Positions 26,319 through 34,940 of a DNA stretch of 64,000 nt are shown in pieces. Source of the DNA: Haliscomenobacter sp. (lineage in GTDB: Bacteria; Bacteroidota; Bacteroidia; Chitinophagales; Saprospiraceae). Position numbers and translations under genes: made by a program. Where the stretch lies: positions 62,001 to 126,000 of the forward strand of contig JADJPL010000006.1 in the NCBI GenBank assembly GCA_016713275.1. Reading direction: 5' to 3'. Every line of letters begins with the position of its first letter. Position 1 is the stretch's first letter. The notes under the pieces are model-generated. The model ran no database searches, was not told where the DNA came from, and saw only the letters and a program-made list of their open reading frames with translations.

Positions 26319-27037
26319 AAGGGGCAGACTGGCTGGTAAGAACCGAATTACTGATCGGAGAAGATAAGCTGGACGCCCTGCGGGAGGCGAGCGTCCTCGT
26401 GGTTGGGCTGGGCGGCGTAGGCAGCTTTGCCGCCGAATTCCTTTGCCGCGCCGGCATCGGGCGCATGACCATTATCGATGGCGACGTAGTGGATCCCAGC
26501 AACAAGAACCGGCAGCTGCAGGCGTTGGACTCAACGGTTGGACAGTCCAAAGCTGCGCTTATGGCCGCCCGGATGAAGGACATTCATCCCGACCTGGAGC
26601 TGACGGTGATCCCCCGCTTTCTGGAGCCGGAGGACATGCTGCCGCTCATAGGAGAAGGCTGCGATTTGGTTCTGGATTGCATCGATAGCTTCCAGCCCAA
26701 GATCAAACTGATCCGAACCTGCCTGCAATCAGGGGTCCGGTTTGTAAGTTCTATGGGCGCAGGGGGCCGTATCAACCCGGAGTTTGTACAAATCGCCCCT
26801 ATCGAAAAAACCCGAAACTGCCCTTTCGCCCAGCAAGTCCGAAAATCCCTTCGCCGGCAAGGCATCCGGGATTCGTTCCCGGTGGTGTTTTCCGATGAAC
26901 AAGTACTCCCCGGAACGATGGAAATGACCGACGGAACCCGGTTCAAGAAATCGTACTACGGCACCATTTCCTATATGCCGGCCCTTTTTGGAATCTATAT
27001 GGCCTCTTATGCTATCCGGAAACTGATCGGGGAATAG
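26315..27037 (+). CDS. tcdA: tRNA threonylcarbamoyladenosine dehydratase TcdA
   Basis: A 240-residue E1-like ATPase that dehydrates t6A37 to cyclic ct6A in tRNAs reading ANN codons. The nucleotide-binding motif is VLVVGLGGVGSFAAEFLCRAG, with the ATP-site D-x-D-x-V in IIDGDVVDPSNKNRQ. The TcdA-specific SSMGAGGRINPEFVQIA and NCPFAQQVRKSLRRQGI follow. Length and order fit TcdA rather than ThiF or MoeB, which carry extra zinc cysteines. ATG at 26315 overlaps the tatD stop. It converges on the small membrane gene 21 bp away. Confidence 0.92.
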   Translation: MKGADWLVRTELLIGEDKLDALREASVLVVGLGGVGSFAAEFLCRAGIGRMTIIDGDVVDPSNKNRQLQALDSTVGQSKAALMAARMKDIHPDLELTVIPRFLEPEDMLPLIGEGCDLVLDCIDSFQPKIKLIRTCLQSGVRFVSSMGAGGRINPEFVQIAPIEKTRNCPFAQQVRKSLRRQGIRDSFPVVFSDEQVLPGTMEMTDGTRFKKSYYGTISYMPALFGIYMASYAIRKLIGE

Positions 27038-27058
27038 GGCAAGCGCCATCTACCCTAA

Positions 27059-27403
27059 TTAAAATACCTTAAACCATTCCTGGAAGTAAGCCCCTAAGTA
27101 GGGACTTTCCTTCATTTCGCCCTGCAGCGCGGAGAGGAAGCCCAGTATCCAGAGGAGGAACGCTCCAACAATAGCGACAGACCCAACGATCCACCCCACC
27201 AAGGGAAAAATCATGACGATGCTGCCGGCTGCCATGACCAGCATTAATCCCAGGGATTGGCGGATATGGAAAGAGGCCAGTTCCGATTTGGGGTTGTTGA
27301 GGACCACCGCAGCAATCCATCCGACCACAGTCAGGTAAGACAGCACGGCAATCACTTTCGGGTCGGCGCCGCTGAAAGGCGCCTGGTTTTTCGGGTTGTC
27401 CAT
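27059..27403 (-). CDS. DUF4870-type small membrane protein
   Basis: A 114-residue membrane protein resembling the DUF4870/Tic20-like family: a short polar N-terminus, ADPKVIAVLSYLTVVGWIAA, the conserved FHIRQSLGL motif, two further hydrophobic helices, then a short polar tail. Four helices in all. Function is unknown for the family. It stands alone on the minus strand. The 282-bp gap upstream holds no recognisable gene, only AT-rich sequence before the oxidoreductase start. Confidence 0.78.
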   Translation of the reverse strand: MDNPKNQAPFSGADPKVIAVLSYLTVVGWIAAVVLNNPKSELASFHIRQSLGLMLVMAAGSIVMIFPLVGWIVGSVAIVGAFLLWILGFLSALQGEMKESPYLGAYFQEWFKVF

Positions 27404-27685
27404 AAAGGAAAAGTATTGATGATGATCAAAAGTATAGGAAAAGAGCGCCTCGCGCCAGAAAAGACGATCAAAATCGCTGATTATTCGCTGAACGACCCAG
27501 CGCCCGAACTCGATTGGAAAAGCAAGCTGTTATTAAAATCTGACTTTTCCTATTGCCGATCCCATTTCTCCTATGACGGAAGTCATCCGGCGAGGTGATG
27601 AAGGTCAGTTATTCTCCGCAATTTTTTAGCTATAATATCGGGTAAGAAAAGAGCATAGAAGACGCTTCATCCCAAACACTGCCCT

Positions 27686-29221
27686 ATGGAGAAAAAGAAA
27701 GTATTGGTTATAGGCGCCGGAATGGGAGGTTTATCTGCCGGTTCTTATTTGGCGATGAGTGGTTACGACGTAGAGCTTTTCGAGATGAGCCGGGTAGCTG
27801 GAGGAGTGTGTACGGCCTGGCATCGGGGAGACTTTACCGTAGACCTCTGCATTCACTGGCTGGTGGGCACGGGGTCGGCCAGTTCATTTTTCGATAAATG
27901 GAATGAGCTGACGCCTATGGACGACATCGAGGTCGGCTATCTGGAGGAATATATCCGTATGGAAGACCTGCATGGGAATTTTATCCGGGTGTTTAGCGAT
28001 GTCAACCGGCTTGAGGAGGAGTTCCTTCAAAAAGCGCCGGAAGACCGGCAGAAGATTCTGGAAATGACCGGCGCCATTCGAAAATTGGCACATTTCCCCG
28101 TTGCGCAATCCAACCCCCGCGAACTGACCAACCTTTGGGAGCGGGCCCGGGAATTGATCCGGATGTTTCCTTATATGGGCGTTTTCCAACGGTTCGTGAG
28201 TATTAGCCTGGCGGATTATGCCTCGGAGTTTACGAATCCCCTGCTGCAAAAGACCATTTTCCATTTATTCGAACCGGATGTTCCGGCCATTTTCGCAATA
28301 CTAACCCTGGCCTGGATGAGCGAACATCAGGCGGGATACCCTAAGGGCGGATCGCTTCCTTTTGCGCAGCGCATCCTCGACCAGTATGTGTCCAGGGGAG
28401 GTAAGGTGCGCTACGAAAGCAAAGTCACCCGCATTCTGGTGGAAGCGGATCGCGCCGTTGGAATCCAGCTTCAGGATGGGACTGTGGTGCGGGGCGACTG
28501 GGTCGTTTCGGCTGGCGACGGCCACAATACCTTATTTGAACTCCTGGAAGGGAAATACCTTACCAAAGAGTTGGAAACCTTCTACGAAAAGCGGCACACC
28601 TTCCCCTCTCTGGTTTTTGTGGCCCTCGGGGTTGCGAAGGATTTGAAAGACCTGCCTGCGCTGGTTCAATTCCCTTTGGGCCGCTCGCTGATCATCGATC
28701 CGGAAACCATTGTCGACGAACTGAAAGTCCGGATCCACCATTTTGATCCTACGCTGGCGCCCCCGGGGAAAACACTAATCACCATCAATCTGCCAACCTA
28801 TAACTTCCCGTACTGGGAAAGCCTTCAAACCAGCGAACCGGTGCGGTACCAATCCGAAAAGATGCGGATTGCAAAAGCCCTGATTGAAGCGCTGGAGGTT
28901 CGATTTGGAGGTATTGCAGACAAAGTGGAGATGATCGACGTGGCTACGCCGTCTACCTTCACGCATTTTACCAACAGCTGGAAAGGGAGCTTTGAGGGTT
29001 GGCTGATGACGCCGGAAACAGGCTTTAGAAACCTCCCGCATTCGCTTCCCCGCTTGAAAGGGTTTTTCATGTGCGGACAGTGGGTGGCCGTAGGAGGCGG
29101 GCTGCCAAGGGTAATGCTGTCCGGTAGAGAGGTTGCTCAATTGATTTGTCATGCCGATCGCCGGCCGTTTATTCCCCACGTTGCGGTCCAGGACCAGGAA
29201 CAAATGGCAGAAACGCCATAG
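27686..29221 (+). CDS. CrtI-like FAD-dependent desaturase/oxidoreductase
   Basis: A 511-residue flavoprotein of the phytoene desaturase/CrtO/RetSat superfamily. The dinucleotide fold VLVIGAGMGGLSAGSYLAMSG sits at residues 6-26, then FEMSRVAGGVCTAW (FAD ribose contact), a substrate region with TNPLLQ-type helices, a second FAD segment VVSAGDGHNTLF, and the C-terminal motif LKGFFMCGQWVAVGGGLP that closes over the flavin. It would oxidise or saturate a polyisoprenoid or similar lipid. No other carotenoid genes are nearby, so the substrate cannot be given. Read from ATG 27686; no clear promoter. Confidence 0.85.
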   Translation: MEKKKVLVIGAGMGGLSAGSYLAMSGYDVELFEMSRVAGGVCTAWHRGDFTVDLCIHWLVGTGSASSFFDKWNELTPMDDIEVGYLEEYIRMEDLHGNFIRVFSDVNRLEEEFLQKAPEDRQKILEMTGAIRKLAHFPVAQSNPRELTNLWERARELIRMFPYMGVFQRFVSISLADYASEFTNPLLQKTIFHLFEPDVPAIFAILTLAWMSEHQAGYPKGGSLPFAQRILDQYVSRGGKVRYESKVTRILVEADRAVGIQLQDGTVVRGDWVVSAGDGHNTLFELLEGKYLTKELETFYEKRHTFPSLVFVALGVAKDLKDLPALVQFPLGRSLIIDPETIVDELKVRIHHFDPTLAPPGKTLITINLPTYNFPYWESLQTSEPVRYQSEKMRIAKALIEALEVRFGGIADKVEMIDVATPSTFTHFTNSWKGSFEGWLMTPETGFRNLPHSLPRLKGFFMCGQWVAVGGGLPRVMLSGREVAQLICHADRRPFIPHVAVQDQEQMAETP

Positions 29222-29381
29222 GAAGGGGGGGGATGCGCTGTTCATCCCGGCCCAGACCCTCTTCGTCCGGGGTTTCCATTCCTTTCCGGATGCAAAGCAC
29301 CTGCCGGTCGGAAATGCCGCCCAGCCGCTTGATTTATGGCCCAATCTGCCCCCATCTTTGCAGGGAGTAAAAACCCAAAAC

Positions 29382-29732
29382 ATGAAAAACCAATCGAAAT
29401 CCTTCTTTTTGCATGCGCTCCCGATTTTTTTTCTGGCCTACCTGGGGTGGTTTGCCCAAGCTGCGGCGCAGACTAGCTTGCCGGATTCCGGCGCTTTGAA
29501 GGAGCGGGAGGATCAATTTGTTAAAAAATGGGGGGCCTACTCGGAAAAAACCGACTTGATGACCCCCAAATCCATCCGCAAGAATAAGGCCTCTTTGGAA
29601 ACCGAATACAACGCGTTGATCGACGAACTGGATGCGCTATACCATAGCAAGCCAGTGGTGGCGCCCGTTAAAACCAAAGTTCAGATGGCTTCGGGCAAGC
29701 AAAAACCGTCCAAAGCAGAGCGCTCGCTTTAA
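29382..29732 (+). CDS. Small secreted protein of unknown function
   Basis: A 116-residue protein with a good signal peptide (FFLHALPIFFLAYLGWFAQAAAQ) and a short, charged, helical mature part rich in Lys and Glu (LKEREDQFVKKWGAYSEKTD, then KNKASLETEYNALIDELDAL), likely a coiled coil. I do not recognise it. ATG at 29382 is the only start that gives a signal peptide. It lies 160 bp after the CrtI-like gene on the same strand. Confidence 0.6.
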   Translation: MKNQSKSFFLHALPIFFLAYLGWFAQAAAQTSLPDSGALKEREDQFVKKWGAYSEKTDLMTPKSIRKNKASLETEYNALIDELDALYHSKPVVAPVKTKVQMASGKQKPSKAERSL

Positions 29733-29783
29733 ACCCGCGGTGATCCCGTCGCAACAAGTCTTTTCTTTCCATTAAAAGAAAGG

Positions 29784-29791
29784 TACCTTTG
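29784..29791 (+). promoter_or_regulatory. -7 box of the EamA transporter promoter
   Basis: TACCTTTG, an exact TAnnTTTG match, 17 bases before the ATG at 29809. A TTTTC lies at a suitable distance upstream in place of TTTG. Confidence 0.6.
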
Positions 29792-29808
29792 CCCCCAATT
29801 CTAAAGGA

Positions 29809-30756
29809 ATGAAGGGCATTACAAAGGATCAGCTTTTGCTGGCAGGAGCTTTTGCGGCGGTTTATCTGGTATGGGGGTCGACGTACCTGGTCAATTACAT
29901 CGCTATTCAGGAGATTCCGCCATTCCTGATGTCGGGCATGCGGTTTTCCCTGGCAGGCGGCCTTCTGCTGGGGCTTACGTTACTCCAGGGCAAACCCTGG
30001 CCAACCCCTGAACAATGGAAATACGGCGCCATTACCGGCGTTATGTTCCTGGCAGTAGGGACTGGCTTGGTGGTTTGGGCGGAACAATATATCGATACCG
30101 GCCTGGCCGCCCTTTTTGTCGCCTTCGAACCCCTTATTATCGTGCTGATGGTGTGGATGCGAAGGGCGCAACGCCCGGGATGGAACAGTATTCTCGGCGT
30201 TGCTGTTGGCGTTGCCGGGATGCTCTTGCTGGTCGGTCAGCCCCGCTTCCACAATGACCCGCAAACCTGGATGGGCATCGGAGCGATATTAGTGGCCATC
30301 CTCTCCTGGGGGTTTGCTTCCCTTTACGTAACGGAGGTGAATTTGCCTGCCTCGAGGATGCAAACAGCTTCCCTTCAAATGCTCGGCGGCGGCGTGGTGC
30401 TGCTGATTGTCGGTTTTGCAGCCGGCGAACATCGCGGATTCAGCTTGCTCCAGGTAAGTGAAAAAGGGTGGTTTGCATTCGCCTACCTGATCGTGCTGGG
30501 ATCCTGGCTGGCCTTCTCTGCCTTTAATTACTTGCTGGTCAAAGTGGCTCCAGAAAAAGTCGCCACGACGAACTACGTCAATCCCGTGGTGGCCCTATTT
30601 CTGGGGTGGGCGCTGAATGGCGAAGAACTCACCTACCAATCCATCCTGGCCGCTATTCTCCTGCTTGGAGGGGTCTTTTTTATCAATTCCCGTTTTGTGC
30701 GCGGCAGGACGGTGAAGCTCCCCCTTTTCTCCAGAAAAAAAACGGATACGATCTAA
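29809..30756 (+). CDS. EamA-family (DMT) transporter
   Basis: A 315-residue drug/metabolite transporter with two EamA repeats and ten predicted helices. The first repeat starts VYLVWGSTYLVNYIAIQ, holds RFSLAGGLLL and VVWAEQYIDTGLAALF; the second has GFASLYVTEVNLPASRM and ends in KVAPEKVATTNYVNPVVALF. It resembles the YedA/RhaT branch, which exports amino acids, nucleobases or similar metabolites. It converges on the ACT-protein gene with only four bases between stops. The neighbouring aspartokinase invites a guess at amino acid export, but that is position only. Confidence 0.88.
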   Translation: MKGITKDQLLLAGAFAAVYLVWGSTYLVNYIAIQEIPPFLMSGMRFSLAGGLLLGLTLLQGKPWPTPEQWKYGAITGVMFLAVGTGLVVWAEQYIDTGLAALFVAFEPLIIVLMVWMRRAQRPGWNSILGVAVGVAGMLLLVGQPRFHNDPQTWMGIGAILVAILSWGFASLYVTEVNLPASRMQTASLQMLGGGVVLLIVGFAAGEHRGFSLLQVSEKGWFAFAYLIVLGSWLAFSAFNYLLVKVAPEKVATTNYVNPVVALFLGWALNGEELTYQSILAAILLLGGVFFINSRFVRGRTVKLPLFSRKKTDTI

Positions 30757-30760
30757 CGGT

Positions 30761-31420
30761 CTATACCTGCTTCAACCGCAGCAGTGCGGAAAAGGCGCGG
30801 TCTATGTCTTCGTTTCCCACAATGATGGTGAATTCATTCGACGTGGACACCACTTCCACCACGTTGATCCCGTTCCAGGCCAGCTGCCGGAGGATGAAGT
30901 AGTAAACGCCAAACAATACCCGGTTCTCATCGGGAAGCATCAGGCTAATTGCATTCAGGTTTTTTTCCTTGGCAAGCCTTTTTTCTTTTGCAAAGAGATC
31001 GTCCACTTCCTGTTCATAGGCTTGGGAAACCAGGAGGGTGGTTTCCTCAATTCCCCTGGAAACCGAATAATACACCTTGAGTTTTTGGCCTATCTGCGCC
31101 AGAAGCCTGGCCTGGCATTCGGCCAGCGAACCGGAATTCCGGAAGGTATAATCCAGTATCCCAGACCGAACGCTGATGTCCTGAACTTTGCGGAAAAACG
31201 ACCGGAGCGACTGCCCGGGCTGGTGCAGGCTTCCCGGCGGCATTCGTTGGATAGCCATTACGATAGCGCCTGTCTGGACCGGTTTTCCCGCTACTTTGGA
31301 AACCTCCGGCTGGAGTTTCCGGGCCAACGCCGCCACATTGATCAGCCCGTCCTCCAGGGCTTCAGCAATAAAGGGGGATTGATGGATCAACTGAGCGGTA
31401 ATAGCCGAAATCTTGATCAT
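30761..31420 (-). CDS. ACT-domain protein divergent from aspartokinase
   Basis: A 219-residue protein without any kinase domain. The C-terminal 60 residues (KNLNAISLMLPDENRVLFGV to STSNEFTIIVGNEDIDRAFS) read like an aspartokinase-type ACT domain. A second, weaker one may cover about 80-130 (VQDISVRSGILDY). The N-terminal third resembles a winged-helix or small helical domain (ITAQLIHQSPFIAEALEDG). It is transcribed away from lysC across 131 bp. Databases often label such proteins aspartate kinase by ACT similarity alone. A role in sensing lysine or threonine, or in regulating lysC, is inference. Confidence 0.7.
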   Translation of the reverse strand: MIKISAITAQLIHQSPFIAEALEDGLINVAALARKLQPEVSKVAGKPVQTGAIVMAIQRMPPGSLHQPGQSLRSFFRKVQDISVRSGILDYTFRNSGSLAECQARLLAQIGQKLKVYYSVSRGIEETTLLVSQAYEQEVDDLFAKEKRLAKEKNLNAISLMLPDENRVLFGVYYFILRQLAWNGINVVEVVSTSNEFTIIVGNEDIDRAFSALLRLKQV

Positions 31421-31508
31421 GTGATCGGTTTAAATTGTTATAAAAATAACATTTAAGTTTAAAAATGAACAAATTTCATAGAAAATTTCTCCGAAATTCT
31501 ATGGGCCC

Positions 31509-31516
31509 TACCTTTG
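31509..31516 (+). promoter_or_regulatory. -7 box of the lysC promoter
   Basis: TACCTTTG, an exact TAnnTTTG match, 35 bases before the ATG at 31552. It lies in sequence that an upstream in-frame ATG at 31465 would place inside the protein, which argues for the later start. Confidence 0.6.
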
Positions 31517-31551
31517 GATCATCAAGAAGAAAGCAGACAAATAAACACATC

Positions 31552-32892
31552 ATGATCGTAATGAAATTTGGGGGCACCTCTGTCGGTTCGCCCCAGCGTA
31601 TGCGGGAAGTAGCGGAACTGATCCACGACGGGCAACCCAAAGTGGTCGTATTATCCGCGGTTGCAGGAACCACCAATAAACTCGTGGACCTGGCTTCCTG
31701 TCTGTACCAGGGCGACCAGGCCTGCGCTTTGGACCGCTTGGAGATGCTGTTCGGCGCGTATCAGGAGTTTGTTCGAGGCCTCCTTCCCGCTGAGCAATGG
31801 CGCAGCCAGGGATTGCAGGTGCTCCATGCCTGTTTCACGACCATCCGGGACCAATTTGTGCCTGGATTCAGCGCCAGAGAGGAGAAGGTGATCCTTGCGC
31901 AAGGCGAATTGATCTCCACCCAGCTTTTTCAGTTATATCTTCAGTCTACCGGCCTGCCTTCGGTGATGCTTCCCGCGCTGGACTATATGCGCACGAACGC
32001 TCAGGGCGAACCCGACCTGGAATGGATCCAGGAGCGTTTGCAGGTTTTGCTGAATTCCACGCCGCCTTCCATTTGTTACCTGACCCAGGGCTACATTTGC
32101 CTGAATGCGGCAGGGGAAGTGGACAACCTCCAGCGCGGCGGCAGCGATTATACCGCCACGCTGATCGGCGCGGCCCTTCAGGCCAGAGAGATTCAGATCT
32201 GGACGGATATCGACGGGCTGCACGACGGCGATCCGCGGCTGGTGGAAGACACCCATCCGGTGCGGCAGCTGTCGTTCAGAGAAGCGGCCGAGCTGGCGTA
32301 CTTTGGCGCGAAGATCCTCCATCCCACCTGTGTGATTCCGGCGGAGGAACAAGGCGTGCCGATCCGGCTCAAGAACACCTTTGCCCCCGAGGCGGCAGGA
32401 ACGCTGATTGCCCGGGAGGCATCCGGGAGAACGGTGACTGCCCTGGCTGCTAAAGACGGCATTACCGCTATCCGCATCCAGTCGGGGCGCATGCTGAATG
32501 CTTATGGTTTTTTGCGCCGGGTATTTGAAGTGTTTGAAGCGTACCGGACTCCGATCGATATGATCACGACCTCGGAAGTGTCTGTCTCACTTACGATCGA
32601 TCAGACCGCTCATCTGGAGGAGATCCTTCGGGATTTATCGGAATATGGGGAATTGACGGTAGACGCTGGCCAAACCATTCTCTGTATTGTAGGCGATCAC
32701 CTGGACCAGCATACGGCGGTGATGCGGGACATCTTTGCCGCGCTGGAGCATATTCCGCTTCGCATGGTATCCTATGGAGGCAGCAGCAATAACGTTTCGA
32801 TCCTGATTCCTTCCGGCTACAAGCGGGAGGCGATGCAGGCGCTGCACCAGGCGCTGTTTCGGCAGGAGGCTGCCCGTCCGATCGTAGAATAA
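31552..32892 (+). CDS. lysC: Aspartate kinase
   Basis: A 446-residue aspartokinase that makes aspartyl-phosphate, the first step to lysine, threonine, methionine and diaminopimelate. The N-terminal KFGGTSVGSPQRM (residues 4-16), TQGYICLNAAGEVDNLQRGG and SDYTATLIGAAL form the kinase core, followed by WTDIDGLHDGDPRLV and LSFREAAELAYFGAKILHP. Two ACT domains end the protein (IRIQSGRMLNAYGFLRRVFE and MVSYGGSSNNVSILIPSGY), so feedback inhibition is expected. No homoserine dehydrogenase domain is fused. The start follows the promoter at 31509. Terminator at 32968-33007. Confidence 0.95.
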   Translation: MIVMKFGGTSVGSPQRMREVAELIHDGQPKVVVLSAVAGTTNKLVDLASCLYQGDQACALDRLEMLFGAYQEFVRGLLPAEQWRSQGLQVLHACFTTIRDQFVPGFSAREEKVILAQGELISTQLFQLYLQSTGLPSVMLPALDYMRTNAQGEPDLEWIQERLQVLLNSTPPSICYLTQGYICLNAAGEVDNLQRGGSDYTATLIGAALQAREIQIWTDIDGLHDGDPRLVEDTHPVRQLSFREAAELAYFGAKILHPTCVIPAEEQGVPIRLKNTFAPEAAGTLIAREASGRTVTALAAKDGITAIRIQSGRMLNAYGFLRRVFEVFEAYRTPIDMITTSEVSVSLTIDQTAHLEEILRDLSEYGELTVDAGQTILCIVGDHLDQHTAVMRDIFAALEHIPLRMVSYGGSSNNVSILIPSGYKREAMQALHQALFRQEAARPIVE

Positions 32893-32967
32893 AGCTGCCG
32901 TAAGGCGAAAAAAATATTCAGCGTACATTCTGGTTAGGGCACACAACGCTGAATGCTTATAGAAAGA

Positions 32968-33007
32968 CCTGCGCCGGGAAAAAGATCCCGGAAGCAGGCT
33001 TTTTTTT
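32968..33007 (+). terminator. Rho-independent terminator of lysC
   Basis: An interrupted stem pairs CCTGC (32968-32972) and CCGGGA (32974-32979) with TCCCGG (32986-32991) and GCAGG (32994-32998), followed by C and eight T. It lies 75 bp beyond the lysC stop. Confidence 0.85.
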
Positions 33008-33028
33008 ACCAGACCCGTCGCAACAAGT

Positions 33029-33595
33029 CTACTGGTCTTCCGCTTCCCGGGCGATTCCTGGTTCGCTCTTATGGCCGAAGTTGAATTTGAACCCGATGCG
33101 TTTGGTGGGCTCGTCGTCGTCGTAATCTTCCCAGGTGGTGACTTCCTGGAGCATCTCCTCCACATGGCGAATAAAAAAAGGCGGCTGGAGCTCCTCAGGG
33201 CGGTAAATGGCGATGGTTTTTGGTGGGCGGGGCTCTCCGTAATTTTCAATAAACGGATAGTTGACCAGCACGATCACTTTGCCGTTGAACAACTGCTGGT
33301 AGATCAACGAACCGTTGTGTTTGATCAGGTCGCGTTGAAGGTCGGAACCCAGCACCTGATACAGCCCGCTTTTGACGTCGCCCAGCGTAAGGACCACCGC
33401 TTCCAGATTTTCCATTTCGCTGCGGACTTCGACTTTGGCTTCCAATCCGACTGCCTGGCAGAGGGATTCCAGGTTCTGGAAGATCATGTCGCGGAAGGAA
33501 GCCTTCCACTGCTCCCGATAATGTAAGGTATTGTGCTTAACTTCGCGGTAACGTTCTACTTTTCGCTGTAAGTTGAATAATTGCGCGTCTAGCAT
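33029..33595 (-). CDS. Conserved protein of unknown function
   Basis: A 188-residue protein, not recognised. The N-terminal half is helical and charged (LDAQLFNLQRKVERYREVKH). The second half is alpha/beta with VVLTLGDVKSGLYQVLGSDL, YQQLFNGKVIVLVNYPFIE and a highly acidic stretch WEDYDDDEPTKRIGF near the end. No signal peptide or membrane helix. ATG at 33595 is preferred, because the frame upstream runs into a palindromic repeat (33664-33696). It converges on lysC. Some likeness to Bacteroidota-specific housekeeping proteins of unknown role. Confidence 0.6.
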   Translation of the reverse strand: MLDAQLFNLQRKVERYREVKHNTLHYREQWKASFRDMIFQNLESLCQAVGLEAKVEVRSEMENLEAVVLTLGDVKSGLYQVLGSDLQRDLIKHNGSLIYQQLFNGKVIVLVNYPFIENYGEPRPPKTIAIYRPEELQPPFFIRHVEEMLQEVTTWEDYDDDEPTKRIGFKFNFGHKSEPGIAREAEDQ

Positions 33596-33663
33596 ATATT
33601 GGGATTTTTCGGTTAAGACGAAATCTAATCGTGCTTTGAACAACGCATTGCGTCTGGTGGCAA

Positions 33664-33696
33664 AGACTTTCCAGGTTTTCAAAACCTGGAAAGTCT
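33664..33696. repeat. Perfect 33-base palindrome
   Basis: Sixteen-base perfect arms (AGACTTTCCAGGTTTT and its complement) around a single C, 69 bp upstream of the hypothetical gene. The stretch is in the promoter region and has no coding role. Confidence 0.85.
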
Positions 33697-33842
33697 GTTT
33701 CCAAGATGCCAAAAGCGATTCAAAGCACGTTAATCGAACAGGAAGGTACGGCAAATGATTGGATTATTTTTGAACCGAAAACGTGTTTTGGACTGTTCTC
33801 TCTGAGGCGGAGCCGTTTGCTGTATCGAACCTGTTAGAAGCC

Positions 33843-33978
33843 GTTTCAAAACTGTAGAATATGGCGTTCTTCCCCTTTGAAGGGGGGCGGGGGGATGAAA
33901 CCTTTGTACAGCATCCTAAACCTTTCATCCCCCTAACCCCCTTCAAAGGGGGAAAGTGCTTCGCCAGCCTTTGCTATG
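33843..33978. repeat. Dispersed palindromic repeat, copy B
   Basis: An inverted copy of the element at 5322-5454. Its arms at 33869-33902 and 33923-33956 contain CCCCTTTGAAGGGG-type cores and ATGAAAC. The outer flanks match too (ATATGGCG, GTGCTTCGCCAGCCTTT). The 33596-34150 gap holds no gene; besides this repeat it has the palindrome at 33664, a MITE fragment near 33788 and the octamer array. Confidence 0.85.
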
Positions 33979-33995
33979 GGCCTAAGGAATTACCC

Positions 33996-34147
33996 CGCAA
34001 CTTCGCAACCCCGCAACCCCGCAACTTCGCAACCCCGCAACTTCGCAACCCCGCAACCCCGCAACCCCGCAACTTCGCAACCCCGCAACTTCGCAACCCC
34101 GCAACTTCGCAACCCCGCAACTTCGCAACCCCGCAACTTCGCAACTT
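33996..34147. repeat. 19-copy octamer array directly before coaX
   Basis: Nineteen perfect 8-base units, CGCAACTT or CGCAACCC in mixed order, ending three bases before the coaX ATG. All units share CGCAAC and differ only in the last two bases. Reading frames through it give only repeated short peptides and are not genes. Confidence 0.95.
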
Positions 34148-34150
34148 TCT

Positions 34151-34936
34151 ATGCTACTAGCCATTGATATCGGAAATTCCAACGTAGTGGCCGGATTATT
34201 TGATGGAACCGGCTGGAAGCAAGTATGGCGGTTTCCCACCCTGACGGAAGGAGAAGCCGGCTTTTTTTATTCCCATCAGCTTTCCGACCGGTTTTTGGAG
34301 AGCGGGGTTCGGCTGCATCTGGTGGATCGGGTGGTCATCAGCAGTGTGGTTCCGAACCTTACGGCTGTTTTTGGAGAAGTTGCCCACAGTTTGTTCGGCC
34401 AGGGGCCGTTGGTTGTTGGGCCGGGCGTGTATCCTTATCTCGGTTTGACAATGAGCCGCCCCTCGGAAATCGGGACCGACCTGGTCGCGAATGCCGTTGC
34501 CGCTCTATGGCGGTATCAGAGCGACTGCATTGTGGTGGATTTTGGAACGGCGCTGACGTTTACGACGGTCAGCAGGGAGGGGGAGATTTTGGGGGTGGCC
34601 ATTGCTCCCGGGTTAAAAACGGCGATTCAGGCGTTGTTTCAAAAAACCGCTCAATTGCCGGAAGTTCCATTAGAGTTGCCACCCACGCCTATAGGAAAGG
34701 ATACCGTACATGCGATTCAGAGCGGAGTGCTGCGCGGGTACGTTGGCCTGGTGCGGCATATGGTTCAAGAAATACGCCTGGAAGCCGGTAGCCACTACCT
34801 CGCAGTGGCTACCGGAGGATTATCTTCTATTTTACACCCCTTGAGAGACGTGTTCGAAGAAATTAATCCCAACCTGACCCTGGATGGGTTGTTGAGGATC
34901 AGTGAATTGGCAGATTTGAACGGGCCTAAATCCTGA
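34151..34936 (+). CDS. coaX: Type III pantothenate kinase
   Basis: A 261-residue ASKHA-fold kinase for the first step of coenzyme A synthesis. It has the phosphate 1 motif LLAIDIGNSNVVAGLFDG (2-19), IGTDLVANAVAALWRY (catalytic Asp), DFGTALTFTTVSREGEILGVAIAPG (phosphate 2) and the C-terminal ATGG-SSIL turn (adenosine). It is of the usual length. The ATG starts immediately after a 19-copy octamer array, so the 5' leader, and perhaps expression, depends on the array. It converges on the coiled-coil gene with four bases between stops. Confidence 0.95.
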   Translation: MLLAIDIGNSNVVAGLFDGTGWKQVWRFPTLTEGEAGFFYSHQLSDRFLESGVRLHLVDRVVISSVVPNLTAVFGEVAHSLFGQGPLVVGPGVYPYLGLTMSRPSEIGTDLVANAVAALWRYQSDCIVVDFGTALTFTTVSREGEILGVAIAPGLKTAIQALFQKTAQLPEVPLELPPTPIGKDTVHAIQSGVLRGYVGLVRHMVQEIRLEAGSHYLAVATGGLSSILHPLRDVFEEINPNLTLDGLLRISELADLNGPKS

Positions 34937-34940
34937 ACGA

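Noticed and set aside
33996..34147. CRISPR array or Pro/Asn-repeat protein
   Set aside because: Units are 8 bases without spacers. The frames through the array only repeat short peptides and have no gene signals.
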